From: Lichtheimia corymbifera B2541
Lineage: Eukaryota > Mucoromycota > Mucoromycetes > Mucorales > Lichtheimiaceae
Direction: 5' to 3'
DNA: 64,000 nt
Assembly (NCBI GenBank): GCA_000697475.1
Contig: JNEU01000874.1
Location: 1-64,000 of the forward strand
Part shown: positions 35,847 through 48,207 of the stretch, piece by piece
How the letters are laid out: each line of letters starts with the position of its first letter
Position numbering within the stretch: the stretch's first letter is position 1
Position numbers and translations under genes: made by a program
The notes under the pieces: model-generated
Database searches by the model: none
Seen by the model: only the letters and a program-made list of their open reading frames with translations
What the model was told of the DNA's origin: nothing

Positions 35847-36930
35847 TTATCGCACACGGGTATCTTGTCGATGATCTTTATACGCGGGTGGTGGTATAGC
35901 TATTGCTTGGTGATCCGTTCGCTCTGAAATTGAAGTTGCTGCTGTTGATTGCAAAGTAGCTTGCTCGTAAGGTGGTGGCGGTAACTCGCCTTGTTGCTGT
36001 TGCTGTTGAGCCAGAATTGGTGTTTGGTGTTGTTCTTGTCCTCTGACATGTTGTTCCCAGTCATACATTTGTCGACGCATTCGCTGCTCATGTTCCCTGA
36101 ATATACGTTCTATGTACAATTTATGTAGCCGTTAGCCTTGGCTTTTTTTGTATGGGCAATTCCTCTTACTTCTTCGTTTTTGAGCATTGTGTACGAATAT
36201 ATAAAACAACACTGATGCAACAAATATGACGATGATGACAACTATCGGCACAAAATAAGGCACTGAAGGAAGTAGCATGGATACTTGATGTTCTCGTTGC
36301 AAGAAGAAAAGAAAGAAAATGTTAAACGCTGAGCACTTGGGAATCGCCTTTTCTTTTACTACCATTGTTCGTAATACATATCACATGTATAGGTATTTGT
36401 GTCACGATATCCCTGTGCTACGGCATTCATGTATGTACATTCTGCATCGTGGATCAAAGCTAAGCACAGGCCTTGCATAGAAACTTGTCGCAAGACTACT
36501 TGCAAAGCCTGTTACAGTATGAGTGGTACTTAAATAAAGTTAAGACCCATTTATAGTTATACCTTCAAATTCTGTATGTTATACGGCTGCTTTCAGCTAA
36601 TGGGTGGGGTATAATCACCATGCTTATAACATTCGATCGACCAAATCTATGGACCATGCAGTCATAGGCAGCTGTGCCACAAACTACGTATGTATGGGAA
36701 ATGGGCATCATAAATTTTGCTCAGCCTCTTTGGTGAGGTTTGTCTTGTGGTATGCATCAGCCAACAAGACCTGGTTCCTGGATCTCAAAGCCGTGGCTGA
36801 AGAGCTTGATCATGATTTGCATAAATAAAGAGAGAGGATTTACGGTTATCTCTGTCACCTTGTTTACCGAAATTTGACATATGTAAGATCGTGTAGCAAG
36901 ATACAATAAGGGGAGTAATGCCATTTTCAT
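35847..36930 (-). CDS. Single-pass membrane protein with Cys-containing ectodomain and PPxY tail
   Basis: The C-terminal half is clear: an exon ending at 36170 encodes a strong membrane segment (PYFVPIVVIIVIFVASVLFY, then IFVHNAQKRR) and joins in phase 1 to 36109-35847, whose product has a basic helix and two PPxY-type motifs, PPPPYEQ and PPPAYKD. Upstream exons at about 36508-36370, 36589-36563 and near 36619-36708 encode a Cys-bearing region (CGTAAYDCMVHRFGRS, QPYNIQNLK, GLCLALIHDAECTYMN, YTCDMYYEQW). A signal-peptide-like start, MKMALLPLLYLATRS, lies at 36930. I could not close all junctions in frame, so the N-terminal model is tentative. PPxY motifs commonly bind WW domains of Rsp5/Nedd4 ubiquitin ligases; a sorting-adaptor role is inference. 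Confidence 0.55.
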
Positions 36931-37936
36931 ATCGTGTTGGCTGTAGTTTCTTGTTACTACTTGGCCTTTGAACACAGGCACGTGATACTAATCTGGCATT
37001 GCAATCATGTAAGCCATAGATGAAGCGCAAAGGCAGTAAATGAAGATGCGTTTGTATTCACATGGTAATCCTTTTCGCGAAATGGCCCGTAATGGATGGT
37101 TTTCTACTTGTTCCCACCATCCTCCTTTTCTCTGGACGGGAGGGAATGTTATGCATGATATCCTCGGTATTTGCAACGTTATTGGTTTGTGATACCTTAC
37201 CTTTATACATGTAGACTTTGCTTGAAAAGCATTAGCTTGAATAGTTAATTAGGCTTTGCTGATGCTGTCAAATGTCAAATTCATGCGTCAGCGGCGCACT
37301 TATCTTTTGGGTACCCATTATTGGGGCTTATTATGTATCATAATATTGGACCTTGATACTCGCCAAGACAAAGAATTAATAATGCCGCTGTGACACAATT
37401 TGACCGATGAGAAAGTTAGAGATGTTAATTATTCAGTGAAACGGGAGAATGACTACCTGTCGAAAGCAATACCACTGCGGTATCCCTCCTGCCGGTCACA
37501 CACGCGATGATGGAAGCGGCACATACATAGCTGTAATTCAATCCTTATTATAGCCAACCCCACCTTTTGTCCCTCTTGTCAAGAGAAATTAAGAAAGGTA
37601 ACGATCAAAAAGATGGCATCTGGCTGATCTTAATAGTAGTGGAACATGATACCTATTGTGTATGGGTTGCTCTATCAATGGTATTGAACGCTGATGTAGT
37701 AGTAGTATAGTCCCATCCAGATGTTGTTGTACCCGCTGGGAATCCACTGAACGGGAGGTTCAATAGAAAAAGAAAGAACCATGATTATTATGCGGGAAAC
37801 GGGACATTGTCATCACTTTTGGTCACATGAGCCAAGGCAGGCATCAAGAATAAAAAGGGTGGACATTGCCTTCATCTTGCATTTTCCACCACCAGATTTC
37901 AGATTTCTTTCTTACCTAAGTCCTTTTATTGCTACA
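36931..37936. promoter_or_regulatory. Divergent promoter region of membrane-protein and amylase genes
   Basis: 1 kb without a recognisable gene. An in-frame upstream extension exists before 37937, but the start there is followed directly by a textbook signal peptide, so the extension is probably leader. A CCCCAC element near 37560 fits the CreA-type carbon-repressor consensus in reverse orientation; a single match carries little weight. Confidence 0.35.
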
Positions 37937-39399
37937 ATGAAATTCAAGCACCTCTCCATTCTTGCTGCCACATGTGCCCTCTTTACTTCATCGGTGTTGG
38001 CGAGACCCGTTACTATAACCAAACGAGCCTCGGCGGATGACTGGCGGGATCGAGCCATCTACCAAATATTGACGGACCGATTTGCACGTAGTGATGGATC
38101 CACGGATGATTGTACCGACCTTTCCAATTACTGTGGTGGAAATTTTCAAGGCATCATTAAGCAGCTTGATTACATTGAAGGCATGGGCTTTGATGCCATA
38201 TGGATTTCACCCATTCCAGCCAATTCAGAGGGTGGCTACCATGGCTATTGGGCTACCGACTTTTATTCATTGAATGACCATTTCGGATCGCAGGACGACC
38301 TACAGGCACTCGTGGATGCTGCACATGAACGCGGCATGTATGTCATGTTGGACGTGGTGGCCAATCACGCTGGTCCTACCAACAATGGCGATTATTCAGG
38401 CTACACCTTTGGTTCATCTGATTTGTATCATCCACAATGCTCCATTGATTACAATGACCAAAACTCAATTGAGCAATGCTGGGTGGCAGACAACTTGCCC
38501 GATATTGATACCGAAAATGATAGTAACGTCAACAAGCTGCATGACATTGTGTCCACGTGGATCTCCACCTATGGCTTTGATGGCATTCGAATTGATACGG
38601 TCAAGCATGTACGCAAGGACTTTTGGTCTGGTTATGCTGCTGCTGCAGGTGTATTTGCAACCGGCGAGTATGTAATATATCACTTTTAGTTTCTTGCTGT
38701 ATACTCATGCTTCAACATCTTAGGGTATTTGATGGGAATCAAGACTATGTTGCACCTTACCAAGAGCAACTCGATTCGCTGCATAATTTCCCATTGTACT
38801 ATGCATTGAAAGATGTCTTTGCATCAAAGAGTGGATTCCAACGTTTGAGTGATCAACGGAACGCCAACATGAATGCATTCAAGGACGTCAGTTTATTGAC
38901 AACATTTGTTGATAATCACGATGTGGTGCGATTCTTGAATGCAAACAATGATCAAGCACTGTTCAAGAATGCCCTTGCCTATGTATTATTGAGTGAAGGT
39001 ATTCCCGTGGTATACTATGGCTCTGAGCAAGGTTTCGCTGGTGGTGCCGATCCTGCCAATCGTGAAGCTCTGTGGTCTTCTGGCTACGACACATCATCCG
39101 ACTTGTATCAATTTATTGCCACCATCAACAATCATGTGCGACAAAGAAGCGGTAAAAAAGTGTACATGGACCTTGATGTCCAGGATAATGTCTATGCCTT
39201 TATGCATGGTGATGCCCTTGTTGTGCTCAACAATTTTGGATCGGGTGCGTCCAACCAGGTCTCTGTCAATGTGGGGGCACAGGTGGCTGAAAGCAGTAGT
39301 TTTACAGACGCTATCAGTGGCACATCCATCACTGTATCGAGTGGTTCGGTCACGTTTACTCTAGAGAATGGTAACCCAGCCATCTTCGTTCCCGCTTAA
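37937..39399 (+). CDS. Secreted alpha-amylase (GH13)
   Basis: Two exons, 37937-38667 and 38724-39399, joined in phase 2, give about 468 residues, close to the ~478 of the Aspergillus enzyme. Residues 1-21 are a signal peptide (LSILAATCALFTSSVLA) followed by a short VTITKR pro-region ending in a Kex2-type KR site. GH13 motifs: DVVANH (region I), GIRIDTVKHV with the nucleophile Asp (II), TGEVFDG with the acid Glu (III) and FVDNHDVVRF (IV). It cleaves internal alpha-1,4 bonds of starch outside the cell. No starch-binding module is present. A sugar transporter lies 2.2 kb downstream. Confidence 0.95.
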
Positions 39400-39515
39400 A
39401 TAGATACTGGTATCGTTAAATACAGTATTAAGCCATTCAACAAAGTTTACTATTATACATTCTCGAAATAAAAGCATGATGGATACATAAAATAGGGCAA
39501 TGATGAAAAGCAGTT

Positions 39516-41068
39516 CTATTGCGGGATGTGATCGGTGCCGTACATTTGAAAGCTAACCATGGTAATCTCATTTTCTATTGCTGGAGGGAGCATCAAAAAC
39601 GTGGTATCATTCTCGCCATTGACATGGTAGTAATGCTGCAGGTTGTCCCATGTGTATGGTGAATCCCGATAGCCCCATACGCTCACTGCTGCCCATCGTT
39701 CGATCGTCTTGTTCTCGATCATTTTCCTATTTTCCACAACACCAACAAACACCATTCGTTAGTCACTCTTTATCCTATTCCAATGCATCTATATCTTACC
39801 CAACGGTCACCATGACATGTCGTATAAATTGCGTTGGCACAAGACCTGTGCATTGCACTAATACACCTTTTGCCGATCGTAAACTTGGTTCTGGTGCTCG
39901 ATAAATGCTGACAAACGGGTCAGGGTGTTCCCTTCCAACTCGGATCCTATCCATCCCATCCTTTTAGAAACTTTTGCGAATCATAGCAGCTACCATTCCG
40001 TAAATACCTATTTGCTTTGATGTAGGCAAGTCCAACCCATTCCAATGCATCTTGTACATCCTGCTGCCATTTCTGATCTGGTTTTTCTGAGAGCTTGATA
40101 GGCAAGTTTTCAAAGGAAGGTATGTTGATATTGTCCCATTGTTCAAAAGTCAACTGCATTGGATACTCGGTTGCTGCTACATCCTTTGGCCAGGTGACAT
40201 TGCATGTCTCGCCCGTTGCTAAAAAGTCAATCCATCATCAACAACCATGCATTCATGCCCTCGATTGATCTTTCACTTTACCTCTGTCAATATACGCAGC
40301 AGCCATTTTGATTTTCTGCGGAAAAGTGTTTTTCAATCCTCGTAGCAGTTGCTGAAACGCCTTGCCATCCGTCTTTAATTTTCTAAGATCGACTTTGACA
40401 GCTACCAATGATCCCAATACATGAGTCCAGGGATTCAACCTCTGATTTCATCTTACTCACCATATTTATCCCTCAGCTTATCTTGTCGATGTTGATGTGT
40501 GGTGATTCCAAAAGATTGGTAGGTTGGCTTTAGCAAGCTGAGAATAAGGTTGCCTAATTCATCCATCAATTGACATGGAACAAATCACCATTTCCCCCTA
40601 CCCTCACTTGCCTTGATGATCCAATACAACGACATTATCCGTATCCAAATCGGTCCCAAGGCTATGTAGAATGAGATCATGTGTCTCTTTTAAAGGATAT
40701 GAGTTGAATGCATATGATATATAAAAACGACAGTAGAAAACATACGAGATTGAATATAACGCGTAAAAAAGTCGTCTTCGAGCAAGGATGCCAGAGAAAG
40801 CTCAATGTGATAATACGATCCAGCTGTACTCTTAAAGTGTTCACGTGCTTGTTCAGCGGTGTAAAATGGTAGAAAAACGGCCAACTAGTGCACGATCGTT
40901 AATAGCGATCCGAGTGGAGTGATCGAGGTGGCGGCTTACTTTGTGATTGAAGCAGTGTGACATTATGGAGTGTTGCCATTCTTTTTCGTGTGCATGGAGA
41001 CCGAGATAAGAGAGGGCTGCATAAGCAGGTGTTGGTTTGTGGTTGGGAAGATAGCTCGATTCGCTCAT
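39516..41068 (-). CDS. Rpp40-like RNase P/MRP protein subunit
   Basis: Eight exons (41068-40940, 40884-40746, 40686-40612, 40553-40461, 40401-40282, 40218-40008, 39907-39800, 39726-39516) give about 361 residues, nearly the 363 of human RPP40. Blocks in matching order are FNHK near the start, FFTRYIQS, DHQGNLILSLLKPTYQSFG, the VKVDLRKL strand, DALEWVGLAYIKAN, SIYRAPEPS, and a C-terminal SVWGYRDSPYTW and YGTDHIP that parallel SVQGFADSPVSW and ANDHCP of the human protein. It would act in tRNA and rRNA processing. Each exon alone is short. The third intron (40554-40611) begins with GC, in the strong context AAG/GCAAGT. The identity rests on recalled family blocks. Confidence 0.75.
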
Positions 41069-41570
41069 TGAGTGCGTGTGTGCGTGTGTGCGTTTGTGTC
41101 GCGTGTGTTGAAGAGGTGTCAAATTTGGGTTGAACAAGCGGGGCCTGCTTTTCACTCAAATGTTTGCACACACAATGAACCTATCATTATTGTTGGTGTA
41201 CGCATCCATAGAATGGTTGGGGTGCAAATAGAAAAAGGGTCGAGACATAAACGGAGAGAGTACTCGAGACAAACATTCCTTGTTTATTGTTGCCGTATCC
41301 AACAAGGAAAACGGGTGAATGATAAGGGGGACCATGTGATGATCATGAATCAGGCAAACGTACAAAGGTGTATATAGATGTAAACAATGAGACCGATATG
41401 CAAGTGCCCCCAACCAAGAAGATGTGGATGAACCAATAGACCAACACATCCAAGATGTGTAGAACGCGAGGTCACATGAACATGAAATGCGCCCATGCGG
41501 GGAGGCAATAAAAATGGGAGCACCAAAGACTGCTGATCAAAGTTTCCTTCTTTTTCTTTATCTATTTATC
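41069..41570. promoter_or_regulatory. Divergent promoter, Rpp40-like gene and sugar transporter
   Basis: 502 bp between divergent starts. The left side is GT-rich (41072-41110), and the right side ends in a pyrimidine-rich leader (TTCCTTCTTTTTCTTTATC type) right before the transporter start. I see no gene in it. Confidence 0.4.
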
Positions 41571-43663
41571 ATGTCAGATGCTGACGCCAAGACACCTTTG
41601 CTTGGTGGTACTACTACCCATCATCAACACCATGCTTCTACCAACACCAACACCAGTACTACTACCACTGCTGCAGCCACAACAACAACAACAACCAACA
41701 AACCACCTGTGAGTCGACCCAAGTATAAACGCCGCAGGTCGTCGTTTGATGCATCCACTTACAACAGTGCTGGTCATTCACCTGCGTATGTACGCTCGGC
41801 AGCTTCTTCCTTTCATGAACGCCTTTCACTTGCAGATGACCCTGGTTTAAGTCTTTCTAAAATCTTGGGCCTTACTATATGCATGGCTGGTGTGCAGTTT
41901 ACCTGTAAGCCAATCATCCCTTTTATTATGATAGCATTCACTGATTGCAATCCACAATAGGGACCGTGGAACTATCGTAAGTGTGAGAGTCAAGGCTCTT
42001 CATTTGCCTATTGTTGATGCCGTGCTGTTTATTTATGTAGGTATGGGACACCTTACCTCTTATCATTAAACCTATCAAAAGAAATGACAGCGCTGGTTTG
42101 GCTTGCCGGTCCACTATCGGGACTTTTGGTACAACCGGTAAAGTAGACGCCACACATCATATACACCTATGTTGACATCGTCATTACTATTATAGTTGAT
42201 TGGAGCCTTCAGCGATAAATGCACCTCACGCTTTGGGAAACGACGTCCGTTTATTGTGGTAGCTGGATTATTGACATGCATATCCATGATTTGTGTCGCT
42301 TATGCGCGTGAAATTGGTTATGGGATAGCCTATGTCACGAATCAGAATGATATAGAAAATACTGTAAGGATGTGTGTGTGTTGTGTCTATATATTGTACT
42401 TGAGCTAACCTGATTAAGCAAGTCTCGAACATTGGCAATGCTAGTTGCAGTTGCATCGTTTTATTTTTTGGATTTCACGTTGAACGCAGTGCAAGCGATA
42501 TGCCGTGCATTGATTCTTGATATTCCACCCTTATGGCAGCAGGAACACGCGAATGCTTGGAGTGCCCGGATGTGCAACTCGGCTATGGTGGTTGGTTACT
42601 TTGTAGGGTTTGTCAATCTTGTCGAGCTCTTTCCATGGTTAGGCGACACTCAAATGAAGGTCTTTTGTGTCATTGGTACCATCATTTTTTGCATCACATT
42701 AGCCATCACATGCATCACCACGCATGAAAAGAAGCTTGAAATAGAAGAAAATGATGACGGGTAAGTGGTGGAGGATTTGAAACATCACCCAACGCGACCC
42801 TTCTGACGACAGATGAAATTATCAGGCCCTGGTACAGCACCTTTGTTTATATTTGGCGTGCGTTTCGATTTCTGCCAAGGCCTGTGCAGACATTGTGCAA
42901 CACACAATTCTTTGCTTGGATGGGATGGTTCCCTTTTCTTTTCTACAGGTAACATCTTTTTTGATCCATGTACTATCAAAGCATTGCTCATACATACATA
43001 TGACTATATAGCACGCAATGGGTCTCTGAACTCTATTTTACCACGCATGAAGGCAATCATGGTGACTGGGCAGATGGCACACGTGCTGGTTCATTTGCCT
43101 TGCTGTGTTACTCGATCGTGTCAGTTGTTGCAGGTGTGGTGATACCAGCTCTTGTAGCACGCTATGAATCAACCCTCCCTTGGATATCCACCACCAATGT
43201 GTATACCGCATCGCATTTAATTGTGGCAGCAGCATTGTTATCCGCTTGGTTTGTCAAATCGGTCACGGGTGCCACAGTGGTACTTGCCACCATGGGCATA
43301 TCATGGGCGATTGTGCTTTGGGTGCCATTTTCTCTCGTGGGTGAATATGTCAGCTATGACGATGAACGACGACAACGGGCACAATTGGAACAGGCTGTGG
43401 CAACGGCTGCCACAACAACATCTGCTGCCGAATCCCAACAGCTCATAGAAAATGATGATTTTGATGCAGGCATGATTCTTGGAGTGCATAACATGTACAT
43501 TGTATTTCCCCAGTTTGTGGTTGCTATCATGGCAGCCTTCATTTTCGCTGCTACAAATGCCAGTGGTGACCCCTCTTCCGGCGTAGCATCCGTTTTAGCA
43601 TTTGGTGGTATCATGGCTCTCATTGCAAGTGCATTTAGTCGTTTCATTGTACGTGTCAAGTAG
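41571..43663 (+). CDS. GPH/SUT-type sugar:proton symporter (sucrose/maltose class)
   Basis: Seven exons (41571-41904, 41961-41976, 42041-42137, 42196-42363, 42423-42760, 42826-42948, 43012-43663) give about 575 residues with twelve expected membrane helices. The class is shown by SYGTPYLLSLNLSKEMTALV, WLAGPLSGLLVQP, DKCTSRFGKRRPFIVVAG (the RxGRRxP signature), FYFLDFTLNAVQAICRALIL and QFFAWMGWFPFLFYS. These are hallmarks of plant SUTs, animal SLC45 and fission yeast Sut1, which carries maltose and sucrose. The N-terminal ~85 residues are cytosolic and Thr-rich. Exon 2 is only 16 bp. The acceptor of exon 6 was chosen to keep frame. Proximity to alpha-amylase suggests maltose uptake, which is inference. 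Confidence 0.88.
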
Positions 43664-44061
43664 TGTACCGTTTACCCATTATTTGCTTGATTCTTCTTTT
43701 TCTTTGACATTACATTCCATCCAATACACTCATTTCTACCGAAAAAGTGTTGCCAAAGTATAATGTATCTCTTTACTGCAGCAGCAATGGTCACGTATCG
43801 TGTATACATGTACGTGAAACGCAAAGGCGTGTGTAAGTCTTTTAACCAATGACGACAAATGAAGAATTCGTCTATGCAGAATTGTTTATTTTACATTGAG
43901 GTGTGTGTTTCAATTGCCATGTAATCTTGGATTGTGCAACATCCAGCAATGCATTACATAGCTTCCTCCCATCTTTTGTATTACATAAACCGAATGACAA
44001 CAATAGCTGTATATGTAGGGGATACCCTTTATTACTTCATCCATTATATCACTAAACTTTT
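43664..44061. other. Convergent 3' intergenic region
   Basis: 398 bp between the stop codons of the transporter and the SRP-receptor gene. It is AT-rich with no coding structure, and presumably holds both 3' untranslated regions. Confidence 0.5.
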
Positions 44062-44986
44062 TTATGCAAGGATCCAATCAATGATAGGTTCTAATTCATT
44101 CTTTTCCGCAGAGCACATTTCGAATTGGACATCGTTGTCGAGTTGATCAAAGTGAAAATCCTCGCCTTCGTAGCCTAGGTAGACATCGTGCTCATCCTGA
44201 TCATCCGAAGCTTGTTTTTCCACAGCAGCTGTACGTGTGCTTCGTAACCGGTTACTAGCAAAAAAGTGAGTTTTCTAAAGGTTACTATTGGCCATGCTTT
44301 ACTTACATTTCAGCTTCCAAACGCTGGATGATCTTTTCCTTGGGCAGTGCAATGATCATGTCGGCCTTATTGCAAGCAACGAGGATGCGAGTTGATTGTT
44401 GTTGTACTTTACGATCCGCCAATATATCATAGAGATATTCAGCCACTTCCCGGACCTGCCGAGCGACCTTGGTGCTATCCAACACAAACACAATGCCGCG
44501 TGTCACTGGAAGGAAATCGGTATATCGCAATCGTACACGTTCATGACCTGGGACATCCACTAAATCAATCGTCTATTTCCTTTCATTAGCATATCCACCT
44601 TTGAAATAGCCAACAACACCACTTGCCTTATTATCTACTGTCATGGTTCCTTCGTTTTCCTTCATGGATGCCACTGTCGACATAAACTTGTCAAACCGTA
44701 ACTAGTATCATAGCCAGCCGTTTTAGCATATACGTGTATAGCTCGACAACTTGTATTGCATCCTACGCGTGTATATATTGCTGTCTTTCCTGCATCTGGA
44801 ATGCCCAGTAATAAGATGGTGTTTCGCGATGACTTTTGCTTGAGCACAAGGCTGACAATAACTAGTCAAGATCGATGGGGGTCGTTAGTTACTGGTTCCA
44901 TGTCGAGTATTTTCAACCGTACGTGCAAGGATAACAAGCACAGCAGCAATGATGGCTGCCAATGGAAGCCAACTCGGTGTTGTCAT
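44062..44986 (-). CDS. SRP102: Signal recognition particle receptor subunit beta
   Basis: Five exons (44986-44923, 44861-44767, 44701-44627, 44572-44307, 44254-44062) give about 230 residues. An N-terminal membrane anchor (LPLAAIIAAVLVILALIVSL) precedes a small GTPase domain: LLLGIPDAGKTAIYTR (P-loop), DLVDVPGHERVR (switch II, DxPGH) and LVACNKADM (NKxD). The C-terminal helix ends DWILA. It anchors the SRP receptor alpha subunit to the ER membrane for co-translational targeting. The intron at 44573-44626 starts with GC in the context AAG/GCAAGT, a GC-AG intron. The reading across the first intron was set by restoring the hydrophobic anchor. Confidence 0.9.
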
Positions 44987-45138
44987 GGGGACGGTGTCGT
45001 GTGGAAGAAGTGTGGTAGAAAAAAGAGGGCGTCCTCTTTTGCGACTTGAGCTCTCTTCTCTCACCCCCTCCCCTCCCTCCTCCACTTTTTTTTATTCCTC
45101 GTCTCGAATCGTCCTTTCACCTACAACAACGCCGCCCC

Positions 45139-48048
45139 ATGCCGTTCGACAGGAAGCAATTTGTCTTTGTGGAGAGGAAGAAGGCTTTGCATTTGGCAGA
45201 GTCTTGTGGACTCGGCATTGTCAAAGAAGAGGCATACCTTTACGGCTACCAAATCTACATTATCGAGCAATGGTCATTATACCTTTTGGAAACTTTATTA
45301 CAATGGGTTACTTATATGTCTATTCTACAGGCTATGCGATCGCAGTATTACTTCTAACACTATCAAGGTGTTTACTGGGAACCAGCAGCATTCGGTAAGA
45401 GCTCATCCAAGACTCTATTTATTATCATTCCTGCATTAACATTTCTCTCTCCACAATACAATAGATCAAAGTATGCGTATTGAGTATATCCACAGCTGAA
45501 CTACAACATCCACGTCCAGAGATTCAAGCTTTTTTTAATGCCTCTGCACCTCTCAAACTGAAGCATGTAAGTCAAAAGGAAACATCAAAACAATGACGAC
45601 TTATCATCATCATCATTATAGACCGGTTTGGGCGAGATTATGTTGACGGATCCCAGTGAACTACCTTGTGACATGGATATGGTGCTCGTACCTGATGGCG
45701 ATTATGACAAGTGGATCAACCAAGCCTATGTCACTATCAATCTGAGGAGAACCAATTGTACTGGTCGAAGTGCTCTTAATCTCAATAAGCCAAAGTAGGT
45801 GTTGTATGGGTGCGTATATAGGTTGGATCAAGCTTACATATGTGGTTTTAGCCCTGCATCCGAGGAAAAATTTCGATCCATTTACAAGATTGCAGACACC
45901 GTGCCATTCGAGATAGCAGTGATCAATCTGGTGACAGTGGCTCAAGTGGCCTTGTACCTATTCAATCTCCTTAAACGAGACTACATTGACGGACTTATTT
46001 GCAATGAAACCAGTAAGGCGTTTTGGGAATTCTATACAAGGTATCATCCGCACAAATCCCCAGATGTAAGTATGTCGCGTGATATGATCCCACACAACAA
46101 TCCCCCACTCACACACATGCTGGAATAGTACCAACTCAAAGAGCCATGGATGGAACCTCACCTTTTGACAGCACTGATAAGCAAGCTGGTGCTCTGCAGG
46201 AACAAGCTTCATGCTTATAACTTTACGGTAAGATGGGTGGTGGATCCATAAGAACAAGGGACTCATACTGGGAATAGACCATCAAAGATCCATTCACTGA
46301 TTATGAGGAGTTTCGATTCGACATTGAGGAATATCAACGAGCAAAAGGCCTGAAACGCACCAAGTTTCTTGATCTGGCAACATTGGATAAGCTCAACGAA
46401 CATACGATCAATCAACTCAAAGTACGCAACGTCATCAAGTCTAAACTGGATGACATTTCTGGTACGTGTCATGTGTTATTTCCACGATGATGATGAGGAT
46501 GGTGGGATTGATTATCTCTTTTCAGGTGTCAGTAATTCTCCCTTGTTCAGCGAATCATCAGAGCCAGAAGTTTTCCGACATCATGCGACGATTGAAAGTT
46601 TGAGAGCAATATGGCGACCACGACTGAGAAACACACCTGGCGGGGATTTGGATAAACCACAACATGAACTTTTACACATGATCAAGGGGATGTCTGCTCG
46701 GACAACACGAACCAGTGGGGCAGCTGCAGAAATCCTCTCCAAATTTGCAGGATCCTTGCCATGGGTGGAAAACAAACAAAGTTCGGTATCACGCAATAGA
46801 TCAAAACGAAGAGCTGCAGCTACATCATCACCACCTGTAACAACACCCACATCACCAGCAGCACCTTTACGCAATACTACCACTACTACTACCGCCACCA
46901 ATATTCAGCTCACTTCACCCAATGGATTGTCAACAGTTGAAGATGTCTTGTATCAACCCGATATTCGAGATGACACTAATACACGGCGATTGCTTTTCGA
47001 GTCAGGGCTTTCATCCGATGACGATTTGTATGGTATTTTATAAAGAGGTCTGAGGATATGAAGCTAATTCCCTATAAGCAGTAGCTATCGATCTGATTCG
47101 GATTTTCCTCCATGGCGATTATCATCCGATCGACAAGGTATGTATAAGGTGCCATCTCTTATTTACATATGTATACTAAAACAGGGTCTATCAGATACTC
47201 CTCCTCCACTATCCACAACGACCACCGATTTCCCAACGAAGCGCTTTGTAGGATCACCTGTATCATTGCGACCTGAGACAGCGAGTCCTGTGAGTGATAT
47301 CGCAGGCAATGGTGCCAGCGACTTTATGCCATTATCACAGCCCCATCGAGCACCGATGCGATCACGATCCGTATCCGATAGCATTGTATCGTTTGCCTAT
47401 TTTCCACCATCACCCAAAGACCCGATACGACCCAGCAAGCCTATTTTACCACGTGCCAATTCGTTGACCATGATACCAGCAGTACATAGCAACCACCTTC
47501 TTCATAATGATGGCAACAACGAACGCATGACCGACTTTATACCCTATATCGAGCAATCTGCGGATGACAACACATCTCCTGCATTACGACCTTCAGTGAC
47601 GATGGATGTTGAGACGTATCTTATCTTTGAGAAGCTGCAGCGACAACATACCGAGTTACGAGAAGCCTATCAGCAATTACAAAAGATGGCCAATGTATAC
47701 GAACGCCGAGCAGAGCAATTACGGACGACTTGGCTACGACGATCCACTGAATTTGAGCAAATCGAAAGAGCAGCGCGTAAAGTGATGGATGAACAACTGG
47801 AAGCTGAAAACGAGTTGAAAGAAGTGGATGATTCAAGCGCAAAGTTACATTATGAATTGAATGTATTAAACGAGAACCTCAAGGATGTCGAGGAAAATGT
47901 GTCCACGTTTTACTCCAAAGTCAGTTTACTCGAGCGCAAGATGCATGAATCGCAACAATCCATCACTACCATGCTCATCATTGGCAACTACTTTGATTAC
48001 TATTGGCGAAAAATCAAACGTTGGGCTGGTTGGTCGTCAGATCCATAG
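45139..48048 (+). CDS. Stb6/Stb2-like protein with C-terminal coiled coil
   Basis: Ten exons (45139-45272, 45331-45394, 45465-45566, 45622-45794, 45852-46065, 46129-46227, 46278-46461, 46526-47027, 47085-47137, 47195-48048) give about 792 residues. The conserved N-terminal half runs FVFVERKKALHLAESCGLGI, YLYGYQIYIIEQW, TIKVFTGNQQHS, MVLVPDGDYDKWI. From memory it matches the N-terminal domain of yeast Stb2/Stb6, two proteins found as binders of the Sin3 corepressor. The middle is Ser/Thr/Pro-rich. The last ~170 residues are a coiled coil (EKLQRQHTELREAYQQLQKM) ending in a hydrophobic IIGNYFDYYWRKI segment that may touch membrane. Exon borders around 47027-47195 have an alternative reading. The function is not established. 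Confidence 0.65.
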
Positions 48049-48207
48049 TATCTCTCTCCCCCTACATCACCATCCTCCTCCTCCTTCTATACATCTACAT
48101 CTATAATAAATACTGTATGTTGGAAGCAACAGCAGGATCCGTATTTATTGTACGTCGCTTTTGCAAAAAGTAACTGTGTGAGAGAGAGTGTGTGTGTGTG
48201 CGTAGTC

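Noticed and set aside
47033..47184. Alternative exon frame in the Stb6-like gene giving IDLIRIFLHGDYHPIDK
   Set aside because: It also fits by phase, but the chosen reading (YRSDSDFPPWRLSSDRQ) is polar like its surroundings and uses introns of normal size.
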